From positions 1 through 64,000 of the forward strand of contig UQUM01000003.1 in assembly GCA_900544255.1 (NCBI GenBank): 64,000 nucleotides of DNA, read 5' to 3'. The notes below the pieces were generated by a model. The model saw only the letters and a program-made list of their open reading frames with translations, made no database searches and was not told where the DNA came from. Position 1 is the stretch's first letter; each line of letters begins with the position of its first letter. The stretch comes from an uncultured Sutterella sp. (GTDB lineage: Bacteria; Pseudomonadota; Gammaproteobacteria; Burkholderiales; Burkholderiaceae_F). Below, piece after piece: positions 1 to 8,527 of the stretch. A program made the position numbers and the translations under genes.

Positions 1-81
1 ACCCATGGTCATTTATTCGTTAACCTAATAATTAATGATTCAGCCGATGTTCTTATTGGTAGATAAATCAATAGCCTACGC

Positions 82-92
82 GGGGGGGGGGG
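82..92. repeat. Homopolymeric G tract (11 G) at the 5' end of the MBOAT gene
   Basis: An uninterrupted run of 11 G lies where the 5' end of the acyltransferase reading frame should be. Read downstream of the tract, the frame encodes RWRN just before the first hydrophobic segment, which is typical of the MBOAT N-terminus. Upstream of the tract that frame has a stop at 72-74. One G fewer would join the ATG at 35 or 47 to the acyltransferase frame. Long G runs in a coding 5' end are typical of slipped-strand phase variation, but an assembly or sequencing error would look the same. Confidence 0.6.
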
Positions 93-107
93 ACTCGCTG
101 GCGTAAT

Positions 108-1412
108 TTGTTGCTTGTAGCGGCCAGTCTGCTTTTCTATTTTTGGGGCGAAGGACGGGGTGTTCTGCTCCTCGTCGCCCTTGCCGTCCTCAATCTGGGA
201 CTGGGTAAGCTCCTTCTGACGGTTTCTGAGCACCGGTGCCGTGTGGTGTTGGTGAGCGGGATTGTCCTCAACCTGCTGGTACTTTTCTTTTACAAGTACC
301 TCTTCTGGGTGATGAGTTCTGCGACGCAATGGCTGTCGCTGCCGCCCGTTCCGCATATTCATGATCGTGCTCTTCCTTTAGGAATTAGCTTTTTCACGTT
401 TCACGCGGTGAGTTATCTCGTCGATCTCTACAAAGGCAAGATCGGACGGCACACGGGACTCGATTTCCTCACGTACTACTCCATGTTCCCGCATTTGGTG
501 GCGGGGCCGATCGTACGCTTTGCTGATGTTCAGACCGATATTGACGGCCGGGGCGTTTCTGGATTTGATCGTTCTCTCTTTATCTGGGGCGTGTGGCGTT
601 TTATCGTCGGGCTCAACAAGAAGGTGCTTATCGCGAACTCGGTGGCGCCGATTGCAGATATCGCTTTCCATAATCTCACGGGGGATGTCTCGATGGGGAC
701 AGCTTGGCTGGGGATGGCGGCCTACACCGTGCAGATCTATTTTGACTTCTCCGGTTACTCCGATATGGCGATCGGGTTGGCCGCCATGACGGGCATACGT
801 TTCCACGAAAATTTCAATGCGCCCTATACGAGCGTGAGCATTCGGGATTTCTGGCGCCGGTGGCATATGTCGCTTTCGTCTTGGCTGAGGGATTACGTCT
901 ACATCCCATTGGGCGGAAGTCGCTGTTCGACGGTGAAGCTTTACCGCAACCTGCTCATCGTTTTTCTCCTCTGCGGCATTTGGCATGGGGCGCAGTCGAC
1001 CTTTGTGTTGTGGGGACTTTTTCACGGCGGGTTTCTGATACTCGAAAGAACGCGGTTCGGTCGGTGGGTTGAAGCGTTGCCGAAGTGGGTGCAGCACGGT
1101 TACTGTCTACTGACTGTGATGTTGGGATGGGTGTTGTTCCGTGCGGAAAATCTGCCGCAGGCGTTGGGGTACTGGCAGTCGCTTGTGATGGGGATGCCGA
1201 CGTTGGATATTCCGACGGGATGGCTCAATGTGGTCGCCTTGGCAGCCGGATGCCTGATCGCCCTTTTCGGGCGGCGGTTTTACCTTCGGCAGGATGCCTT
1301 TGCGCCGGTTGTCACGACGTGGCTTTATGCAGTGAACTTGCTCCTATTTGTCTTATCGCTGATGGTACTTTATTCCGGAACGCGGAATCCCTTCATCTAT
1401 TTTAATTTCTGA
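108..1412 (+). CDS. MBOAT-family O-acyltransferase (AlgI-like), 5' end uncertain
   Basis: This multi-pass membrane protein should move acyl (usually acetyl) groups across the inner membrane onto an exported polysaccharide. From the TTG at 108 it has many hydrophobic helices, the MBOAT signature DFWRRWHMSLSSWLRDY near residues 248-265, and GIWHGA with the conserved catalytic histidine near 290. It matches AlgI/DltB/PatA-type proteins but lacks about 25-30 residues expected before RWRN. No ribosome binding site precedes the TTG, and the frame is open back only to 75, so the true start probably lies upstream of the G tract and this copy may be switched off. It ends 2 bp before the AlgJ/AlgX-like partner, a usual pairing. 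The substrate is unknown. Confidence 0.82.
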   Translation: MLLVAASLLFYFWGEGRGVLLLVALAVLNLGLGKLLLTVSEHRCRVVLVSGIVLNLLVLFFYKYLFWVMSSATQWLSLPPVPHIHDRALPLGISFFTFHAVSYLVDLYKGKIGRHTGLDFLTYYSMFPHLVAGPIVRFADVQTDIDGRGVSGFDRSLFIWGVWRFIVGLNKKVLIANSVAPIADIAFHNLTGDVSMGTAWLGMAAYTVQIYFDFSGYSDMAIGLAAMTGIRFHENFNAPYTSVSIRDFWRRWHMSLSSWLRDYVYIPLGGSRCSTVKLYRNLLIVFLLCGIWHGAQSTFVLWGLFHGGFLILERTRFGRWVEALPKWVQHGYCLLTVMLGWVLFRAENLPQALGYWQSLVMGMPTLDIPTGWLNVVALAAGCLIALFGRRFYLRQDAFAPVVTTWLYAVNLLLFVLSLMVLYSGTRNPFIYFNF

Positions 1413-1414
1413 TC

Positions 1415-2566
1415 ATGATGCGTCGTCAATGTGAGACCGCTCTGACGGTTCTGTTTCTCGGGCTGATTTCGTTGGGGTACCTTGCGAATGTCGCTTTCTT
1501 GGGCGGCGGGGCCGTATCGAACGTTACGGCGGAAAATCGTCGCGCGGCGGAGTTTCCCCGATGGCACGGCGTGAAAGCCAAAGCGTTTTTTGCCGGTTAC
1601 GACAAATATTTGGCCGATCGTTTGTTTAAGCGGGACAAGGTAATTCGGGTCACGAACCGCGTACTCACGAATGACCGTTGGTACATCGCCTTTAAGGACG
1701 CCGACCGGGCGTTGTTCGGTACGGACGGTTGGGTTTTTCTCGGCAACAATTATGAGAACACGCTTACGAAACACACGAGCCCGATGGATCCCGTGAGGCT
1801 TTCTGAACGGGAAAACCGAATGTTGCGTCACATCGACGGTTATCGGGAGTGGGCACAACGGTTCGGGGCGGATTTTGAGGTGCTGATAGGGCCCGATAAG
1901 CCTTCGGTGTATTGCCGGAAACTGCCGTCGTGGTTTCTGCAGAAACCATGTTCGCAGGTGACGGAGTGGACGGAGTATCTCACGGCAGCCCTCAAAAAAT
2001 CAGGGATTTCGGTGACGTACCCGCAGCAGGCGTTGCTTAAAGCGTCGCAAACGGAACAGGTTTACTACAAAACGGACACCCATTGGAATCACAGCGGAGC
2101 GGCCGTGGCGTACCTCGAACTGATGAAGACGTTGAATCTCACGGCGTTCGACGGGTACCGCATTACGCACGGCGTGAGCCGGTACCGGGGGGACTTGGCG
2201 GCGATCAGCGGTAAGGGCGTCGATCTTCCGATTGTGAACAGTCAATCGGCGGATTTGACGATGCCGTCGGTGCCAATTCGCTGGAAACCTGTTAACGAAG
2301 CGGAAAAGACGGTGACGCTTCTGCAGGCTTCCAACGGTGCCAATCCGAATTTTGCGGCAGAGATGACGAATACAGTCGGTTTGCATGACAAGCGGGTATT
2401 GGTGTTCTGCGATTCTTTCATGACGGCGTTGTCGCCCTTTATGAATGCAACGTTTACGCACGTGCTCTATGTGTCGCGCAACCGTAGCCTTGAATCGTGG
2501 CGCCCGTTGATTGAGGCTTTCAAGCCGGACTCGGTGATTTATGAAACGGTGGAACGCGGTTTGTAG
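1415..2566 (+). CDS. AlgJ/AlgX-like SGNH-fold O-acetyltransferase (periplasmic)
   Basis: Likely the periplasmic partner of the preceding MBOAT protein, taking acyl groups from it and placing them on polysaccharide. An N-terminal hydrophobic segment at about residues 9-30 acts as signal or anchor. FLGNNYENT near 110 and DTHWN near 221 match the AlgJ/AlgX/DHHW family, where the Asp-His of DTHWN is catalytic. Near residue 330 a strand followed by CDSF fits the nucleophile-serine block of SGNH hydrolases. Two ATG codons occur in tandem at 1415 and 1418; the first is taken. No alginate-type biosynthesis genes are visible in the window, so the target polymer is not known. Confidence 0.8.
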   Translation: MMRRQCETALTVLFLGLISLGYLANVAFLGGGAVSNVTAENRRAAEFPRWHGVKAKAFFAGYDKYLADRLFKRDKVIRVTNRVLTNDRWYIAFKDADRALFGTDGWVFLGNNYENTLTKHTSPMDPVRLSERENRMLRHIDGYREWAQRFGADFEVLIGPDKPSVYCRKLPSWFLQKPCSQVTEWTEYLTAALKKSGISVTYPQQALLKASQTEQVYYKTDTHWNHSGAAVAYLELMKTLNLTAFDGYRITHGVSRYRGDLAAISGKGVDLPIVNSQSADLTMPSVPIRWKPVNEAEKTVTLLQASNGANPNFAAEMTNTVGLHDKRVLVFCDSFMTALSPFMNATFTHVLYVSRNRSLESWRPLIEAFKPDSVIYETVERGL

Positions 2567-2636
2567 GAAACGAGAAATGGAAGGAAAGTTTTGCCCGATA
2601 GAAAAGAGACCGAGACGTTTCCTTAGGCCATCATTT

Positions 2637-2767
2637 GAGGGCACAGCCCTCGGGGATTTTCTTAGCCGAAGTTTTCTCATTTGAGGCAGGACTTTGGATG
2701 TTGCTCTTTGTACACTCGCTTTGTCTTTGAAAAACAAAGTACCGCCGTCGAGAAAGACGGTTTGGCG
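2637..2767 (+). promoter_or_regulatory. Leader with hairpins upstream of the flavoprotein gene
   Basis: The 218-bp gap before the flavoprotein contains a perfect hairpin (GAGGGC-ACA-GCCCTC, 2637-2651). A second stem-loop (CCGTC-GAGAAA-GACGG, 2752-2767) lies just before the GAGGAAG ribosome binding site. The first may end the acyltransferase transcript, although its T tract is poor. The second could affect translation. No FNR-type or other known operator was recognised. Confidence 0.35.
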
Positions 2768-2784
2768 TACGAAGAGAGGAAGAT

Positions 2785-4764
2785 ATGGAACACACGATTT
2801 CCCGCCGCGGTTTCCTGCGCACCGGGTTTGCGGGCGGTGCGGCGGTAGCGGCTGCCGCAGCCTCGGGTTCGGCTTTGGCTGCCGACCTGTACCGTCCCGG
2901 CACGTATTCGGCGAAGGCCCCCGGCATCGGCGGCGACGTCATCGTGACGATGACGTTCGGTAAGAACAAGATCACGGATGTGGTGATTGATGCCGGTAAA
3001 GAAACCCCGGGGATCGGCCAGGCGGCAGCCCCCATGTTAAAGAAGCTCATTCTCGCCAAACAGTCTGCAAAGATTGATGTGGTGACGGGGGCTTCCATCA
3101 CCTCGAACGCCGTCGTAAAGGCGGCCGCCAAGTGCATTGCGCAGGCCAAGGGAGAAATCCCCGTGGAGCAGGTGACGAAGACCGTTGACGAAGAAAAAAA
3201 GGCAGGCGACTGGCTCGGCAAGGCCCCGAAAATCGCGGAAAAAGACATCAAGTCCACCGTGACCACCGACATCGTGGTCGTCGGGTGCGGCACGGGCGGC
3301 ATGTTTGCCGTAGCGGCTGCGGCGGAAGCAGGCGGCAAGGTGATCGGCATCGACCGCTATCCCGTGGGTACCGGCATTCGCGAGGACTTGGGCGCGATCG
3401 ACTCACGCTACCAGAAGAAGTGGGGCACGAAGATCGATAAGTTCGAATACATCGCGATGGCGACGCAGTACGCGGGCGGACACCTCAGTCAGGAACTCGT
3501 GAAGCTCTTCTGTGACGAATCCGGTGCGACGATCGATTGGTTGGGCGACCGCTGCGAAGAACGCGGCGTGGAACTGTGGCACGAATCCGGCGACGAAAAC
3601 GACGATGCGCGCTACAAGCACTTTCCCACCGGGCATTCGCCGCGGCTCCCGAAGGATAAGAACGGCCGGATCACGATGCGCTTAAACGAAATCGTGCACG
3701 ATTACGCCGTGAAAAAGGGCGCCCGCTTTGACTACTCCACCCGCATGGTGAAATTGGAAAAGAACGCCAAGGGCCGTGTGACGGGGCTGATCGCTCAGAA
3801 CGCCGACGGTGATTACGTCCGTTACGAGGCGAAAAAGGGCGTGGTGGTCGCCACCGGCGGCTACGCCCGCGACTACGACATGATCGAAGCCCTGCAGCCC
3901 TGGAATCTGCGGATCGTGGGGACGACGAGCGCCATGCCCGGGGCGACGGGGGACGGTATCCGAGCCTGCCTCTGGGTGGGGGCGAAGATGGACGAAACGC
4001 ACTCCATGATGATGTTTGACCGCTGCGCGATTCACCCGAATCAGATACCGGGCCGTGAAACGATTGAATCCGGTGAGAACCGTATTTTCTGGATGGCTTC
4101 CCAGCCGTGGTTGAAGGTGAATAAGGACGGCAAGCGGTTCATGAACGAATCGGGTACCTACGAAAACATCCTTCACGCCGACGAATATCAGAAGGATCAC
4201 GCGCACTACACGCTCTTTGACAGCAACTGGGTGAAGTATGCCGAACAATTCAAGATGCACGGCTGCTCGCGTTTGTTCCCGTTTGCCAACGGCGCCGACC
4301 CCAACATCCCCTGGCAGGTGATTCAGAACAAGCACATGCCGGACTTGATCGAAAACGGTTTCCTCGTGAAGGCCGATACGATTGAAGAACTCGCGAAGAA
4401 ACTCGGGCTTCCCGTCGCGCAGTTGAAGGCCACCGTGGCGCGCCACAACGAACTCTACCGGAAGGGCGAAGACGTCGATTTCGGTAAGGAAAAGCACCGC
4501 TTGTCCGCGATCGATAAGCCGCCCTTCTACGGTGCGAAGACGACGGGACGCGTTCTCTGCACGATGGACGGCATTCAGATCGACACCAACATGAATGCCA
4601 TTGATACGGAAGGCAATCCCATCCCGGGGCTCTACGTCGTGGGGAACGACTCGGGCTGCTATTTCGCCAACGAATACCCGAATCTCTCCACCGGCATGGC
4701 CTGCGGCCGTACGGTAACGTTCGGGCGTCACGTGGGGCAGTACCTTGCGAAAATGAAGGCATAA
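2785..4764 (+). CDS. Tat-exported FMN-binding, FAD-dependent flavocytochrome c/fumarate reductase-like protein
   Basis: Predicted periplasmic reductase that passes electrons through covalent FMN to FAD and reduces an unsaturated organic acid such as fumarate, urocanate or an acrylate; the substrate cannot be read from sequence. SRRGFLRTG at residues 6-14 is a Tat signal with cleavage near ALAA (about 33-36). An FMN-binding domain follows (about 38-125), with the flavinylation motif DVVTGAS near 95-101. An FAD_binding_2 domain starts at VVVGCGTGG (about 164-172) and runs to the end. No haem-binding CXXCH is present, unlike classical Shewanella flavocytochrome c, so electrons must come from a separate donor. 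A good ribosome binding site (GAGGAAG) sets the start. It is a single-gene unit with a terminator at 4788. Confidence 0.88.
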   Translation: MEHTISRRGFLRTGFAGGAAVAAAAASGSALAADLYRPGTYSAKAPGIGGDVIVTMTFGKNKITDVVIDAGKETPGIGQAAAPMLKKLILAKQSAKIDVVTGASITSNAVVKAAAKCIAQAKGEIPVEQVTKTVDEEKKAGDWLGKAPKIAEKDIKSTVTTDIVVVGCGTGGMFAVAAAAEAGGKVIGIDRYPVGTGIREDLGAIDSRYQKKWGTKIDKFEYIAMATQYAGGHLSQELVKLFCDESGATIDWLGDRCEERGVELWHESGDENDDARYKHFPTGHSPRLPKDKNGRITMRLNEIVHDYAVKKGARFDYSTRMVKLEKNAKGRVTGLIAQNADGDYVRYEAKKGVVVATGGYARDYDMIEALQPWNLRIVGTTSAMPGATGDGIRACLWVGAKMDETHSMMMFDRCAIHPNQIPGRETIESGENRIFWMASQPWLKVNKDGKRFMNESGTYENILHADEYQKDHAHYTLFDSNWVKYAEQFKMHGCSRLFPFANGADPNIPWQVIQNKHMPDLIENGFLVKADTIEELAKKLGLPVAQLKATVARHNELYRKGEDVDFGKEKHRLSAIDKPPFYGAKTTGRVLCTMDGIQIDTNMNAIDTEGNPIPGLYVVGNDSGCYFANEYPNLSTGMACGRTVTFGRHVGQYLAKMKA

Positions 4765-4787
4765 TCGAAGTCGCTTTCCGGTGACGA

Positions 4788-4826
4788 AAAAGACGGCGGT
4801 CCGTGAAGATCGGATCGCCGTCTTTT
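4788..4826. terminator. Bidirectional terminator between flavoprotein gene and PhoH-like gene
   Basis: Stem AAAAGACGGCG / CGCCGTCTTTT with extra pairing inside, flanked by A and T runs, so it can work for both converging genes. Confidence 0.75.
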
Positions 4827-4888
4827 GGTAGGGAGAAAAACCCGCGGCTGTCGAACCCGCGGGGTTGCATCGGATACGAACCTCAATT

Positions 4889-6592
4889 TCAGAGAACGTC
4901 GGTCGCGTAGTCCGCCAAGCGACTTCTTTCGCCGCGCGCCAAGGTGATGTGCCCGGCGTGCTTCCACCCCTTAAAGCGATCCACGACGTAGGTGAGGCCG
5001 GACGATCCTTCCGTGAGGTAGGGCGTATCAATCTGCGCAATGTTGCCGAGGCAGACGATTTTGGAGCCGGGCCCTGCACGGGTAATGAGGGTCTTCATTT
5101 GTTTGGGCGAGAGGTTCTGCGCCTCGTCGATGATGACGAGCTTATTTAAGAACGTGCGGCCGCGCATGAAACTCATCGACTTCACTCGGATGCGGCTCTT
5201 GATGAGGTCGTTGGCGGCGTTTCTCGTCCAGTCGCTCGTACCGCGCTCGGTCTTCTGAAGCACTTCGAGATTGTCTTCCAAAGCCCCCATCCAAGGCTGC
5301 ATTTTTTCTTCTTCAGTGCCGGGGAGGAACCCGATGTCTTCGCCCACGCTCACTGTGGCGCGCGTGAAGATGATTTCGCTGAATTTGCGCGCGTCCAAGG
5401 TTTGCGTGAGGGCGGCGGCGAGCGTGAGGAGCGTTTTCCCCGTGCCCGCCTGTCCCAAAATCGTCACAAAGTCGATGTCGGGGTTCATCAAAAGGTTCAA
5501 GGCCATCGACTGCTCGAGGTTTCTCGCGCGTACGCCCCAGACGGCGTTTTTGGGCTGCAGGTAGTCGGTGAGCGTCGCAAGCGTCACGCAGCCGTCCTCG
5601 ACGCTTTCAACCTGCGCCACGAATTCTCCGTCTTCGCCCGAAACGAATTCGTTCACATAGAGGGGAAGCGAGGGCTGCACCTTAAAGCGGTACCACGTGC
5701 GGCCGTCCGCCTGCCAACTCGTGAGCGTTTTGCCGATCGCTTCCCACGCCGCGGCGTCGATTACCGTGCGCCCGGTGTAGAGAATATCGGTGTCGTCGAT
5801 CGTCTTGTCGTTGAAGTAGTCTTCGGCCGCCATTCCCAAGGCCGTCGCCTTGATGCGCATGTTGATGTCTTTACTGACCAACACCACGGCTTTGTCGGGG
5901 AATTTGTCGGTGAGAGCCCGTACGCAGGCAAGAATCTGATTGTCGGCCTTGCCGGCGGGGAGCCCTGCGGGGAGGGGCGCCGTCAACGCTTCCGTTTCAA
6001 AGAAAAGCCGTCCGCGGGCTTCGGTGTTGCCGAGGGCGTTTAAATGAATGCCGTCTTTGACGGCGCCCTTTTCCGATTCGATCAACTGATCGATGCTGCG
6101 GGACACCTGACGCGCGTTGCGGGCAATGTCGCTTAACCCCGTCTTGTGGTTGTCGAGTTCTTCCAAAGTCATCATCGGCAGGAACACGTCGTGTTCTTCG
6201 AAACGGAAGATGCTCATCGGATCGTGCAGGAGGACGTTGGTGTCCAAAACGAAAAGACGCGGCTTGGTTTCGCTCGCTTCGTTGCGCGGGGAGCGCAGGC
6301 GGCTTGCTCCCAGTTTTTCCACGTCGCAGGATACGGGCGTCGTTTTGGGGGCGACGTTTTTTTTGACCGCCGTTTTCTTTACGGGCTTTTTGGCAGCCGC
6401 TGTGGTTTGAGGCGCGGCCGGCGTTACGGCCGGCGTCATCGTCTTTTTCGGTTTGGCTGACTTCGCCGGTTGGGACGGTTTGGCGCTCGACGCCTTTTGG
6501 AGCGCGGCGGGTTTCACTCGGGCGCCGTACTCTTTCGCGGCGACCGTGTCGCCCATCACTTTGGGTTCACTCGGAAGGGGCATGATGTTCAC
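4889..6592 (-). CDS. PhoH-like protein: PIN domain fused to PhoH ATPase
   Basis: Likely an RNA-directed nuclease/ATPase of the PIN-PhoH (PhoH2, YlaK-like) family. The first 100 residues are a low-complexity lysine/alanine/proline tail. A PIN domain follows, starting at VLDTNVLLHDP (about 116-126), with further acidic residues in EELDNH. The C-terminal half is a PhoH-type P-loop ATPase with GQAGTGKT near 381-388 and VIIDEAQNL as Walker B. At 567 residues it is longer than most homologues because of the tail. A closer in-frame ATG (residue 4) exists; the first is used. PIN-PhoH proteins have been described as RNA helicase/RNases; the role here is inferred. Confidence 0.88.
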   Translation of the reverse strand: MNIMPLPSEPKVMGDTVAAKEYGARVKPAALQKASSAKPSQPAKSAKPKKTMTPAVTPAAPQTTAAAKKPVKKTAVKKNVAPKTTPVSCDVEKLGASRLRSPRNEASETKPRLFVLDTNVLLHDPMSIFRFEEHDVFLPMMTLEELDNHKTGLSDIARNARQVSRSIDQLIESEKGAVKDGIHLNALGNTEARGRLFFETEALTAPLPAGLPAGKADNQILACVRALTDKFPDKAVVLVSKDINMRIKATALGMAAEDYFNDKTIDDTDILYTGRTVIDAAAWEAIGKTLTSWQADGRTWYRFKVQPSLPLYVNEFVSGEDGEFVAQVESVEDGCVTLATLTDYLQPKNAVWGVRARNLEQSMALNLLMNPDIDFVTILGQAGTGKTLLTLAAALTQTLDARKFSEIIFTRATVSVGEDIGFLPGTEEEKMQPWMGALEDNLEVLQKTERGTSDWTRNAANDLIKSRIRVKSMSFMRGRTFLNKLVIIDEAQNLSPKQMKTLITRAGPGSKIVCLGNIAQIDTPYLTEGSSGLTYVVDRFKGWKHAGHITLARGERSRLADYATDVL

Positions 6593-6618
6593 CTTCTATT
6601 TTTGGGAAAACGGGAAAC

Positions 6619-7818
6619 TCAGCTCTTACGCACGAAGTTACCCGGTTTTTCCCGGATGGCGCGGATGATGCCTTTGCAGACGGCCTGCGCGATTTTGTTC
6701 TGATGACTTTCGGTTCTTAAACGCCGTTCGTCGTCGGGGTTGCTTAAAAAACCGGTTTCGATGAGAATCGACGGAATGCCGCGGGCTTTCAAAACCGCAA
6801 ATTCGGCGTATTCGACGCTATCCTTGTGGAGCCGTTCGATTTTCTTCACTTCCTTTAAGACGGCGTCGCCGATCTCAATGCCGGTACGTTGTTTTGCTTC
6901 GGCCTGCAAGTCCACCAAAGCGTACTGCGCCTGCTTCGGAACGGCGGAAATATCGACGCCGCCGATTTCATCGGATTTGTTCTGACTTTGAGCGAGCCAC
7001 CGGGCCTGCAGGGACGAGGCGCCGCCCGCGGATAACGTGAAGACTGACGCCCCATAGGCCGTTTTCGACGTCCAGGCGTCGGCGTGGATGCTTATAAAGA
7101 GATGAGCGTTTTGATCGACCGCAACCTGGGCGCGTTTGTGCAACTTCAGAAACCGGTCGTCTGAACGTGTCAAAATCGCCTTCATGCCGCGCGTGCGGTT
7201 GATCTGTGCGGCGAGTTTTTTGGCGATTGCCAAGACTACCGTTTTTTCGTAGGTCTTTTTGCGACCGACGGCACCGGGGTCGGCGCCGCCGTGACCCGGG
7301 TCGATGATGACGCGGATGGTTTCCGCTCCGATGGTTTTGTTCCTCGCAGCGGGTGCGGTGTTTTTGCGCGACGTGCGTTCGGCCTGCTCGGCAATGACGG
7401 CGATGATGTCCGCCGAGTGTGCAAAGCGCACGCCGAAATTTTCGGTGCTGCTCCCCATCAAGGGGGCGGCAGAGATGTCGTGCTTGAGTTCCACGACGAC
7501 GCGCAGGGTGTTCGCCTGAAACTGCCCCACGCGCACGCGGGACACGAATTTGTCGAGCTTCAGGGCCTGCGCGGATTTCTGAATGGCGGCCGTGAGCCGC
7601 ACCCCCTCGATGTCGATTAAAAATCGGTGCGGCTCTTTGCCGCGCAAAAGGTGCGACGTAACTTTTTTGGCCGCGGGGCACGTCACCGTAAGGGTGGAGT
7701 AGTCCGTGCCGCGGTCGTATTCGAGCGTCAAAAGCCCGGCGGCAGCGACGGCTAAGTCCGAACCCGCCACAAAAGGAAACGCCACGGCGGCAGCAAGGAG
7801 CGTGCGGCGGTTGTTCAT
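6619..7818 (-). CDS. amiC: N-acetylmuramoyl-L-alanine amidase (AmiC-like: AMIN + Amidase_3)
   Basis: Periplasmic zinc amidase that cuts the bond between N-acetylmuramic acid and L-alanine in peptidoglycan, mainly for daughter-cell separation. A signal peptide occupies about residues 1-27. An AMIN targeting domain lies around 30-140. The Amidase_3 domain begins at IIDPGHGGADPGA (about 167-179) and has the further zinc/catalytic motifs SIHADAW and ETGFLSNP near the end. Its start overlaps the end of tsaE by 4 bp; this tsaE-amidase coupling is common in proteobacteria. The exact paralogue name (AmiA/B/C) is uncertain. Confidence 0.9.
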   Translation of the reverse strand: MNNRRTLLAAAVAFPFVAGSDLAVAAAGLLTLEYDRGTDYSTLTVTCPAAKKVTSHLLRGKEPHRFLIDIEGVRLTAAIQKSAQALKLDKFVSRVRVGQFQANTLRVVVELKHDISAAPLMGSSTENFGVRFAHSADIIAVIAEQAERTSRKNTAPAARNKTIGAETIRVIIDPGHGGADPGAVGRKKTYEKTVVLAIAKKLAAQINRTRGMKAILTRSDDRFLKLHKRAQVAVDQNAHLFISIHADAWTSKTAYGASVFTLSAGGASSLQARWLAQSQNKSDEIGGVDISAVPKQAQYALVDLQAEAKQRTGIEIGDAVLKEVKKIERLHKDSVEYAEFAVLKARGIPSILIETGFLSNPDDERRLRTESHQNKIAQAVCKGIIRAIREKPGNFVRKS

Positions 7819-8315
7819 GACGCGAGATCCTTCAAAAGTAGGCTTCCGAATTCGGTGCGGGCGGCGATTTCCGCGGTACGCGACAACGCATCGTTGAGCG
7901 TGAGGTTGATTTCCAGATCGGCTTCGGGGAGGTAAGGTTCGGCCTTTTCACTCCATTCGGAAAAGACGATCTGACCGGCGCCGAAGAGGTCTCGGAACCC
8001 TGCGTCCTCAAATTCCGTCGGCTCTTCAAAGCGGTAGAAATCAAAGTGGTGCAGGACGACGCCCGGGGCGACGTCATAGTCTTCGACCAATTCAAAGGTC
8101 GGGCTTTTGACGCGGCCCGTGAAATTAAGGGCGCGCAAAAACGCGCGGGTAAACGTCGTTTTTCCGGCACCGAGGTTGCCGTTTAAACGCAGATTGAAGC
8201 CGTCGGCGCGGACGGCGTCGACGTGCCTGAGTACGGCGTGCGCAAGTCGGGCGGCAAGCGCCGTGGTGGCGGTTTCATCCGCAAGCGTAAGAGTGTAGGA
8301 ATTGTCAGCTGGCAT
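7815..8315 (-). CDS. tsaE: tRNA threonylcarbamoyladenosine biosynthesis ATPase TsaE
   Basis: ATPase of the TsaBDE complex that makes t6A37 in ANN-decoding tRNAs. The Walker A motif GNLGAGKTT is near residues 46-54. The family's downstream motif HHFDFYR and the SEWSEKAEPYLP block are intact. Length (166 aa) is normal. It is the first gene of a two-gene operon, with the amidase starting inside its stop codon region. Confidence 0.93.
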   Translation of the reverse strand: MPADNSYTLTLADETATTALAARLAHAVLRHVDAVRADGFNLRLNGNLGAGKTTFTRAFLRALNFTGRVKSPTFELVEDYDVAPGVVLHHFDFYRFEEPTEFEDAGFRDLFGAGQIVFSEWSEKAEPYLPEADLEINLTLNDALSRTAEIAARTEFGSLLLKDLAS

Positions 8316-8527
8316 GCGCGCAAGTATAGCCGCGGGAGTTGCGGAAATCGGCGGAAAACCGACGGATTTTGTTAAGGACGGTACGGGGACGGAAAACCGG
8401 CGGATACCTCCTTTGGTCTGTAAGACAAACGACCGAAGACAACGCCTGTCTTTTGGCGCAGAATGGCGCCCCTTCTGAGTTTCTTTTGGATGACCGGGGG
8501 CGTCAATACGCCGCCGGTGAGATCGTT

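Noticed and set aside
3682..5079. A 465-codon open frame antisense to the flavoprotein gene
   Set aside because: A high-GC shadow of the flavoprotein gene, running through the terminator; no recognisable domain.
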